Source of the DNA: Alphaproteobacteria bacterium
Lineage (GTDB): Bacteria > Pseudomonadota > Alphaproteobacteria > Micropepsales > Micropepsaceae
Reading direction: 5' to 3'
Assembly: GCA_947475445.1 (NCBI GenBank)
Contig: CANJLC010000005.1
Location: 62,001 to 126,000 of the forward strand
Length of the DNA stretch: 64,000 bases
Made by a program: the position numbers and the translations under genes. This document shows positions 57,543 through 64,000 of this stretch, one piece after another (position 1 is the first letter of the stretch; the number at the start of each line of letters is the position of its first letter). The notes below the pieces were generated by a model. It saw only the letters and a program-made list of their open reading frames with translations, did not search any database and was not told the origin of the DNA.

Positions 57543-59738
57543 ATGGCTGCGTTTTTTCGAGTCTGGCTGCTGGGACTGATGGCGGTTGGCGTATGGGTGC
57601 TGGCGGCCCATGGCCCGACAACGCGCCCGGTTGCGCAGGGCAGGGAAGCGCCGGCGGGTCAATTCTCCGCAGCCCGGGCACAAGCGACATTGACGCGGCT
57701 GCTGGGTCCGCAAAAACCGCATCCGGCCGGGAGTGAAGAAAACGCGGCCCTGCACACAAGGCTGCTGCAGGAACTGACCCAGCTTGGCGCAGGCAGCCAG
57801 ACACAAACCGGCATGAGCTGCTTCGCCGCCCGGCGCGGCGGCGTCATTCAATGCGCCACGGTGGGCAACATCATCGCCCAGGTGCTGCCCGGTGATGGAA
57901 AGGCGATCCTCCTGATGGCACATTTGGACTCGGTGGCCGCCGGTCCCGGGGCAGGGGATGACGCATCGGGCGTCGCCACCATCCTGGAAACCATTCGCGC
58001 CCTGAAGGCCGATGCCGGCGCGGCTCGTCATCCCGTCATCGCGCTGTTCACCGATGGCGAGGAGCTTGGCCTGCTGGGCGCGAATTTGTTCCTGCGCGAT
58101 GCCGCCTGGCGGAACCGTGTCGGGTTGGTGATCAATGCCGAGGCGCGGGGCAACCAGGGCCCCAGCTACCTGTTCCAGACCAGTCCCGGAGACAGCAAGC
58201 TGGTTGATCTTTACGCACGGAACACGGCGCACCCCGCCACATCCTCGCTCTATGGCGAAATCTACAAATACCTGCCCAACGATACCGACTTCACGCCGTT
58301 CCTGCGCGCCGGCATCGCCGGGTACAATTTTGCCTTCATCGGCAACGCCGCCCAGTACCACACGGCACTGGACCGGATCGAAAATCTCGATCCCCGAACG
58401 CTGCAGCATCACGGCGATAATATCCTTGGTCTGACACGCGGGCTCCTGTCCGCCGATATCGCGGCGCTCAAAGGTGGCAACGCGATTTATTTCGATGTGC
58501 TGGGCCGCTGGTTGCCGCGACTGCCGCAAAGCTGGGCCCTGCCGCTGGCGCTGCTGATCTTTTTCGCCATTGCGCTGGCGGGATGGCTCAGCCCGCGGCC
58601 CCGGTTGCATCGTCCCCTTTTGTCATTCCTGATGCCGCCCTTGTTGCTGGCGGGATGCATCGGTGCGGGCTTTGGCCTGCACAGCCTCGCCGCTCTGGTG
58701 TCCGGCAATGCCGATCCGTCCTTTGCCCATCCGCTCGCGCTTCGCGTGGCGCTGGGTTTTGGCGTGTGGACAATGGCGCTGCTCACCATGCGCCGTGCCG
58801 GCGCGATTGCGAGCTGGCTGTGGCTGGCAGGGCTGGGCATCACAGCTGCGGTTTTTGCCCCAGGCATCAGTCCCTATTTCCTTTTTCCGTGCCTGATCGC
58901 GGCGCCGCTGTTGCTGCTGACGCTGAAGTCCGGGCGGGCGCCAGCCCTGTTTCTCGCGGCACTATGCGCCATGCTGGCCTGGATCGGGCTGGCCGCCGGC
59001 AGCGAAGCCATCATGGGGCTTTCGGCGCATTTCCTTTTCACGGTGCCCGTGGCCATGGGGCTGATCGCAGCGCTGCCCTTGCTGTCCTTGCAGAAAATGG
59101 GGGAGGGTGCGTGGCGCCTCTGCGTCCTGGCTTCGCTTCTGCTCGCAGTTGGCGCGGCCGTGCTGGCGGGATTCCAGCCGGCCTACAGCATCACACAGCC
59201 GCAGCGCCTCAACCTGCGCTATGCCGAGAAGGACGGAAAATCCTTCTGGCTGGCCGACCCGGTGGCGCATCTGCCGGACAGTTTGCGCAAGGCAGCGCGC
59301 TTTTCGGCAGCGCCGCAAAATTTCCTGGCATGGCGCGGCTATATCGCCCCCGCCGGAATGATCCAGCTTCCCGCGCCGTCGGCAAGCATTGCGCGGCAGG
59401 ACAATCGCCTGACCCTGGATTTGCACGGTTCGGACGCTGCCAGCGGCATGTCGCTTCTCATTTCCGGCGGCCTTCAAGCGGTTACCGTGGGCGGCGTTCG
59501 CACCCCGGCATCCGCTGGCCAGTTTCTATGGAATTGCGCCACGCCCGATTGCGCCTCGGCGCAGGTGACATTGGACTTTTCCGGGCCGTTGCCCAAGAGC
59601 CTTTTGCTGGCGGAACAGCGTTTTGGCTTGCCCGCCAAGGGCGCATCCCTGTTGAAGGCCCGGCCCGATTGGTCGACATCGTCGCAAATGGGCAATGTGT
59701 CGGTTGTCGCGACGGATGTTGCGATACCGCCGGTCTAG
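57543..59738 (+). CDS. M28 family metallopeptidase with C-terminal membrane domain
   Basis: 731 residues. After an N-terminal membrane helix (VWLLGLMAVGVWVLAA), residues ~40-310 form an M28 zinc peptidase domain with ligands in LMAHLDSV, GAGDDASG, the catalytic DGEELGLLGA, INAEARG and QYHTALD. Next come about eight hydrophobic helices (e.g. LALLIFFAIALAGWL; LLAGCIGAGFGLHSL; GVWTMALLTM), and a final soluble region of ~180 residues. The layout resembles ER-metallopeptidase (Fxna)-like M28 enzymes. Substrate unknown. Its stop shares CTAG with the convergent parE stop. Confidence 0.9.
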   Translation: MAAFFRVWLLGLMAVGVWVLAAHGPTTRPVAQGREAPAGQFSAARAQATLTRLLGPQKPHPAGSEENAALHTRLLQELTQLGAGSQTQTGMSCFAARRGGVIQCATVGNIIAQVLPGDGKAILLMAHLDSVAAGPGAGDDASGVATILETIRALKADAGAARHPVIALFTDGEELGLLGANLFLRDAAWRNRVGLVINAEARGNQGPSYLFQTSPGDSKLVDLYARNTAHPATSSLYGEIYKYLPNDTDFTPFLRAGIAGYNFAFIGNAAQYHTALDRIENLDPRTLQHHGDNILGLTRGLLSADIAALKGGNAIYFDVLGRWLPRLPQSWALPLALLIFFAIALAGWLSPRPRLHRPLLSFLMPPLLLAGCIGAGFGLHSLAALVSGNADPSFAHPLALRVALGFGVWTMALLTMRRAGAIASWLWLAGLGITAAVFAPGISPYFLFPCLIAAPLLLLTLKSGRAPALFLAALCAMLAWIGLAAGSEAIMGLSAHFLFTVPVAMGLIAALPLLSLQKMGEGAWRLCVLASLLLAVGAAVLAGFQPAYSITQPQRLNLRYAEKDGKSFWLADPVAHLPDSLRKAARFSAAPQNFLAWRGYIAPAGMIQLPAPSASIARQDNRLTLDLHGSDAASGMSLLISGGLQAVTVGGVRTPASAGQFLWNCATPDCASAQVTLDFSGPLPKSLLLAEQRFGLPAKGASLLKARPDWSTSSQMGNVSVVATDVAIPPV

Positions 59739-61708
59739 ATATCAACGTCCTTGGCGAAGGCGGCGTTTTCCTGGATGAACTGGAAGCGCAGTTCCGGCTT
59801 CTTGCCCATCAATTGCTCGACAAGATCCTCGGTTTCGTCGCCATTGGCGGTTTGTACCTGGATCAGGGTGCGATGGCCGGGCCGCATGGTGGTTTCCTTC
59901 AATTGCTGCGGCATCATTTCGCCCAGGCCCTTGAAACGCGATATCTCCACCTTGCCGTTGCTGCGAAATTCACTCTTGAGCAGGCGCTCGCGGTCGGCGT
60001 CATCGCGGGAATACAGGGTCTTGGCGCCCTGGCTCATGCGGTAGAGCGGCGGCATGGCCAGGAACAGGTGCCCGCCGGTGATCAGTTCCGGTATTTCGCG
60101 GTAGAAAAAAGTCAGCAACAGCGACGCAATATGCGCGCCGTCGACATCGGCGTCGGTCATGACGATGACGCGCTCATAGCGCAAATCCGTTTCGCGGTAT
60201 TTTGCGCCGGTGCCACAGCCCAGCGCCTGCACCAAATCCGACAATTCCTGGTTCTGCTGCAGCTTGCCCGCGCCGGCGCTGGCCACGTTCAGGATCTTGC
60301 CGCGCAAAGGCAGGATGGCCTGGGTATTGCGGTCGCGCGCCTGCTTGGCGCTTCCACCCGCCGAGTCGCCTTCCACCAGGAAAATTTCCGTGCCCTGCGC
60401 CGCATCGCGGGTACAGTCCGCCAGCTTGCCAGGCAGGCGCAGCTTGCGCGTGGCCGCCTTGCGTGAAACTTCCTTCTCCTGCCGCTTCTTCAGCCGGTCC
60501 TCGGCCTGCTCGATGACAAAATCCAGCAGCCGGTCGGCTTCGGCGGGGCTTTCCGCCAGCCAATGGTCGAAATGGTCACCGACCACCGTTTCCACCAGCT
60601 TCTGCGCTTCGGGGCTTGAAAGCTTGTCCTTGGTCTGGCCCTGGAATTCCGGTTCGCGGATAAACACCGAAAGGGCGGCGCAAACGCCGCTCATCACGTC
60701 ATCGGCGGTGATCAGCGCCGTCTTGCGGTTGCTGGCGCGGTCGCCATGCGCGCGCAATCCCCGGGTCAGGGCGTTGCGCAAACCCTGTTCATGGGTGCCG
60801 CCCTGCGCCGTGGGAATGGTGTTGCAATAGGAATGGACGAAAGGGTCCACCATCGGCGTCCAGGCCACCGCCCATTCCACCGAACCGCGCGAGCCATCCT
60901 TCTTGTCCGGCGTGCGGCCGGCAAAATCCCTGCTGTTGACGGTGCTGGACTTGCCGATCTCGCTCTTGAGCAGGTCCGCCAATCCGCCAGGAAATTTCAG
61001 GACCTCTTCGGCCGGTATGGCCTCGTCCCTGATCAGCGACGGATCGCAGGACCAGCGTATTTCCACGCCGCGGAACAGATAGGCCTTGTTCTTGCACTGG
61101 CGGTAAAGCCGGGCCGGGGAAAATTCGATGTCGCCGAAAATCTGCTCGTCGGGCTTGAAGCTGGTAATGGTGCCGCGCCGGTTCACCGCGCCCATGTCCT
61201 TCAGCTTGCCGATGGCGTGGCCGCGTTCAAAACGCATCTTGTGCGCCCGCTTGTCGCGCGCCGATTCCACTTCCAGCCATTCCGACAGGGCGTTGACCAC
61301 CGAGGCGCCCACGCCGTGCAAACCGCCCGAGGTTTCATAGACCTTGCTGTCGAATTTGCCGCCGGCGTGCAGCGTGGTCATGATCACTTCCAGCGCCGAC
61401 TTGTTCTTGAATTTGGGATGCGGGTCGGTGGGAATGCCGCGGCCATTGTCGCGGATCACCAGCACATTGCCTTTTTGCAGTTCCATTTCGATGCGGCTGG
61501 CATGACCGGCCACCGCTTCGTCCATGGAGTTGTCGAGAATTTCGCTGGCCAGGTGATGCAGTGCGTTGGCGTCGGTGCCGCCGATATACATGCCTGGCCG
61601 GCGGCGCACCGGCTCAAGGCCTTCCAGCACCTCGATGTCCTTGGCCGAATAGGCCTTCGAGGCACCCGATTGGGTGCTTTCGAACAGGTCGGGGCCCCGC
61701 TTTGCCAT
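59735..61708 (-). CDS. parE: DNA topoisomerase IV subunit B
   Basis: 657-residue ATPase subunit of topoisomerase IV, which separates linked daughter chromosomes. N-terminal GHKL motifs are AKDIEVLEGLEPVRRRPGMYIGG, EILDNSMDEAVAG, and RDNGRGIPTDPH; the Toprim region has EGDSAGGSAKQARDRNTQAILPLRGKILNV and MTDADVDGAHI. The length and the region KNKSALEVIMTTLHAGGKF favour ParE over GyrB. parC is not in this window. Confidence 0.94.
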   Translation of the reverse strand: MAKRGPDLFESTQSGASKAYSAKDIEVLEGLEPVRRRPGMYIGGTDANALHHLASEILDNSMDEAVAGHASRIEMELQKGNVLVIRDNGRGIPTDPHPKFKNKSALEVIMTTLHAGGKFDSKVYETSGGLHGVGASVVNALSEWLEVESARDKRAHKMRFERGHAIGKLKDMGAVNRRGTITSFKPDEQIFGDIEFSPARLYRQCKNKAYLFRGVEIRWSCDPSLIRDEAIPAEEVLKFPGGLADLLKSEIGKSSTVNSRDFAGRTPDKKDGSRGSVEWAVAWTPMVDPFVHSYCNTIPTAQGGTHEQGLRNALTRGLRAHGDRASNRKTALITADDVMSGVCAALSVFIREPEFQGQTKDKLSSPEAQKLVETVVGDHFDHWLAESPAEADRLLDFVIEQAEDRLKKRQEKEVSRKAATRKLRLPGKLADCTRDAAQGTEIFLVEGDSAGGSAKQARDRNTQAILPLRGKILNVASAGAGKLQQNQELSDLVQALGCGTGAKYRETDLRYERVIVMTDADVDGAHIASLLLTFFYREIPELITGGHLFLAMPPLYRMSQGAKTLYSRDDADRERLLKSEFRSNGKVEISRFKGLGEMMPQQLKETTMRPGHRTLIQVQTANGDETEDLVEQLMGKKPELRFQFIQENAAFAKDVDI

Positions 61709-61858
61709 GTTTTCCTGTCACACCCTTTGTCCCGCGAATCGCGGAAACGCTGGGGAAACTTAGCCAAGCCCCTGTCCTAACGCACGATTTTCCTGCCCGA
61801 GAGCCATTTTTAACGCTTGGAGAATAGAATTTCCCGGCAGTTAAACAGGTCATGCGCC

Positions 61859-63286
61859 GTGGGGCTCACCCAGCGTCTCAGCCTTAATGTCGGCACCGAT
61901 TCCCGGGTGCTCAAGAGCCAGCTCGAAGCCATCACCGGCCTCGGGAAACTGGCGTGGTTCACCACGCCTTTCTGGGCGCTGACGCTGGCCTGGCTGGGTT
62001 CGGCGGCGTGCGGCTGTTTCGGGCATCAAAGCCTGGCGGTGGCGGCGATTTTCCCTGTCATCGTCTGCCTGGTGTCTTTCAGCACCTATCGCCTCTATCA
62101 GCTTTACCGGCGTGATGCGGATACCAGTGACAACAAGCTGCAACTTTGGGCCAGCCGCTTCCTTTTCGCCCAGATTGCGATCAGCGCCGCCTGGGGAACC
62201 TTTCCCTGGTTGTTGTGGCAGGACGACAGCCTGCTCAACCATGTCTTTATCCTGCTGGCGATGGCCACCACCGTCTCATCCCTGATGATCAGCCGGGTGA
62301 GCAACATGGGCATGTTCATGGCTGGCGTGGTGCCGCTTGTCGTCATGACCACCTTGCGCTTTGCCTTGGCGGGAACATGGGAGGATTTGGGTTTTGCTCT
62401 GCTCACGCCGCTTTATGCCGCACATATTTTCAGCGATGGCCGCCGCTTCATAAATCGCCTGGAAGGCGACGCCCGGTTGCGCTTCAATGTCGAGGACATG
62501 GCCGGCGCGCTGACCCGCGCCCGTGATGAAGCGATCAAGAAGCGCTACGAGGCGGAAAGCGCCAGTGCCTCCAAGACCGCCTTCCTTGCCAACATGAGCC
62601 ACGAGTTGCGCACCCCGCTCAACGCCATCCTGGGCTTTTCCGACATCATCGCCCACCAGAGCATGGGGCGTGATGAAATAGACCGCTACAGCGACTATGC
62701 ACGCGACATCCACAGTTCGGGCGCGCACCTGCTGTCCCTGATCAACGATTTGCTGGACGTCGCCAAGATTGAATCCGGCAAGATGGAGATTGATCCCCGG
62801 CGGCTGGATCCGCGCGGTATTATCGAAGGCGTGGCGCGCCTTGTCGCGGCCAAGGCCATGGAAAAGAATATCCATGTCAAAACCGAGATCGCGGCGGGCA
62901 CGCCCCTGGTGATGGCGGATGAGCGGGCGCTCAAGCAGATGCTGCTCAACCTGCTCTCCAATGCCGTCAAATTCACGCCCGAAGGGGGCCATGTCACCAT
63001 CACATGCCAGGGCGTGCCGGATGGCGGGCTGGAATTGAGCGTCATCGACGATGGCCCGGGCATCGCGCCGGACAAGCTCGCTCGCGTGTTCGAACCCTTC
63101 TCCCAGATCGACAATCGCTATGACCGCCAGTCGGGCGGCACCGGGCTTGGCCTGGCCCTGGTCCAGGGATTGACACTCCTGCATGGCGGCCGTGTCTGGC
63201 TGGAGAGCAAGCCGGGCGCCGGCGTGCGCGCCACTATTTACCTTCCCGCAAGTATTGCGGCTGGCGCGGTGCGCGCCAGCGCCTGA
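61859..63286 (+). CDS. Membrane sensor histidine kinase
   Basis: 475 residues from the GTG at 61859 (AGGTC upstream); the track uses a TTG 14 codons earlier. The N-terminal ~200 residues carry about six hydrophobic segments (FWALTLAWLGSAACGCF; VAAIFPVIVCLVSF; FLFAQIAISAAWGTFPWLLW; LLAMATTVSSLMIS). The HisKA domain has the phospho-His in NMSHELRTPLNAILGF, and the HATPase domain shows NLLSNAVKFTPEGG, DDGPGIA and GGTGLGLAL. No receiver is nearby. The following partial gene is its paralogue. Confidence 0.92.
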   Translation: MGLTQRLSLNVGTDSRVLKSQLEAITGLGKLAWFTTPFWALTLAWLGSAACGCFGHQSLAVAAIFPVIVCLVSFSTYRLYQLYRRDADTSDNKLQLWASRFLFAQIAISAAWGTFPWLLWQDDSLLNHVFILLAMATTVSSLMISRVSNMGMFMAGVVPLVVMTTLRFALAGTWEDLGFALLTPLYAAHIFSDGRRFINRLEGDARLRFNVEDMAGALTRARDEAIKKRYEAESASASKTAFLANMSHELRTPLNAILGFSDIIAHQSMGRDEIDRYSDYARDIHSSGAHLLSLINDLLDVAKIESGKMEIDPRRLDPRGIIEGVARLVAAKAMEKNIHVKTEIAAGTPLVMADERALKQMLLNLLSNAVKFTPEGGHVTITCQGVPDGGLELSVIDDGPGIAPDKLARVFEPFSQIDNRYDRQSGGTGLGLALVQGLTLLHGGRVWLESKPGAGVRATIYLPASIAAGAVRASA

Positions 63287-63420
63287 AAACGGCACAATTG
63301 CGCCGCCTTTCGTGAAATGTTTGGCAGCACTTCCTTAACAGGCAAAGCCATAAGATTTGCCAGGGGCCCCATAATGGGTCGTGGACCGGGCAGAGCATCT
63401 TGGCTGACTTTTTTCAGATC

Positions 63421-64000
63421 ATGCGAGGCGGCGATACGCGCGTGCTGAAGGTGCAGCTCGATCTGAGCGCGCATGCGGTCCAGGCCACCCGTCTCACATC
63501 ACCGCTCTGGTCGCTGCTGGTGGCACTTTTGTGCAGCAACGTGACCGGGCTGTTCGGCAATCGCGGCCTGATCGAAGCGCTTTACCTGCCCACGCTTGTC
63601 ACGCTGATGATCGGCCTGTCGTCCGCCGTCGCGGCGCTTTATCTTCGGCAATCCACCGTCGCGCTGTCCGCGGCGGAGATGCGCAAATGGTCTCTCAGAT
63701 TCATCCTCGCGCAGATCGGAATTTCGGTGGCCTGGGGTTCCATGGCCTGGCTGCTGTGGGAGACCGGCAACAATCACAATCATCTTTTTCTTGCCGCCTG
63801 CAGCCTGGCCATTATTGCCGGACTGGTGGCCAGCCGTGGCAGCAGCGCCACCATGTTTATCGCCAGCCTGGCGCCCATTTCGTTGATGACCGCCGCCCGC
63901 TTCGCGCTTGGGGATTCCGGCACCGATTACGCCGTCGCCCTGGCGGCGCCGGCCTTTTCGCTGCAGATGTGGTTCACCGGCCGCACCCTGATGGGCCGCA
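63421..64000 (+). CDS. Membrane sensor protein, paralogue of the upstream kinase, cut by window end
   Basis: Open frame running off the right edge, not in the ORF track. The start is ATG at 63421 or TTG at 63400. Its N-terminal text (GGDTRVLKVQLDLSAHAVQ... SPLWSLLVALL) matches the upstream kinase (GTDSRVLKSQLEA... TPFWALTLAWL), and later RFILAQIGISVAWGSMAWLLWETGNNHNHLFLAA mirrors RFLFAQIAISAAWGTFPWLLWQDDSLLNHVFILLA. The visible ~190 residues are the membrane sensor half; a kinase domain is expected beyond the window. A tandem duplication is inferred. Confidence 0.85.
   Translation, partial: MRGGDTRVLKVQLDLSAHAVQATRLTSPLWSLLVALLCSNVTGLFGNRGLIEALYLPTLVTLMIGLSSAVAALYLRQSTVALSAAEMRKWSLRFILAQIGISVAWGSMAWLLWETGNNHNHLFLAACSLAIIAGLVASRGSSATMFIASLAPISLMTAARFALGDSGTDYAVALAAPAFSLQMWFTGRTLMGR

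Noticed and set aside
61709-61816. Possible small gene between parE and the sensor kinase
   Set aside because: 108 bases with only overlapping shadow frames and no ribosome-binding site; treated as the divergent promoter region.

Overview
The window is one continuous, gene-dense stretch of a GC-rich bacterial chromosome, with about 60 protein genes on both strands and mostly housekeeping content. No tRNA, rRNA, CRISPR array, insertion sequence or prophage is visible. The content points to an Alphaproteobacterium. It has an NDUFA12-type complex I accessory protein, an RNase E with a long acidic insertion in its S1 region, and a B12-dependent ribonucleotide reductase. The suf cluster is led by an IscR-type regulator and a second cysteine desulfurase, and the neighbourhoods aroQ-accB-accC and NDUFA12-mlaD-DUF2155-aat fit as well. 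The exact order cannot be fixed from the sequence alone; a poorly sampled lineage is possible but that is inference.

Layout. 1-5.5 kb: the end of a GGDEF-EAL protein, a peroxiredoxin, rnhA and thrB (overlapping, minus strand), a small lipoprotein and argS. 5.6-11.1 kb: a tandem glycine riboswitch controlling gcvT-gcvH-gcvPA-gcvPB, with an AT-rich exported protein gene starting directly after the gcvPB stop codon. 11.1-16.4 kb: an exported pentapeptide-repeat protein, two tiny genes, and nrdJ with its terminator and a 426-base upstream region. 16.4-25.6 kb: NDUFA12-mlaD-DUF2155, aat and doxX-like, aroQ-accB-accC, a fused thiS-thiG, a lipoprotein, and an M48 protease with a DsbA-like thiol oxidoreductase. 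25.7-39 kb: a divergent gamma-glutamyltransferase-like lipoprotein, rne, an amidase, PBP1A, prfB with its programmed +1 frameshift, an AT-rich lipoprotein, and bcp - M23 peptidase - bactofilin. 39-45.6 kb: a giant AsmA/YhdP-like protein, tyrS, anmK and an alpha/beta hydrolase. 45.6-53.7 kb: a complete suf operon (iscR-iscS-sufB-sufC-sufD-sufS-sufU-sufT-sufA-tfoX-like). 53.7-64 kb: an enoyl-CoA hydratase family gene, a diguanylate cyclase, a DEAD-box helicase, an M28 peptidase with a membrane domain, parE, and two tandem related membrane sensor genes, the second cut by the window end.

How the genes work together. Three coherent modules stand out: glycine cleavage under direct glycine sensing; Fe-S cluster assembly under an Fe-S regulator; and cell envelope construction (amidase, PBP1A, M23 peptidase with bactofilin, MlaD, YhdP-like protein, anmK recycling). 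Genes are tightly packed. Many co-directional neighbours overlap by 4 bases, and four convergent pairs share a 4-base TTAG/CTAG that holds both stop codons. I see no obviously new multi-gene system. The most unusual items are the ThiS-ThiG fusion, the altered gamma-glutamyltransferase-like lipoprotein, two AT-rich exported proteins inserted behind housekeeping genes, the repeated sites upstream of nrdJ, and a perfect 16-base palindrome at 23.4 kb.
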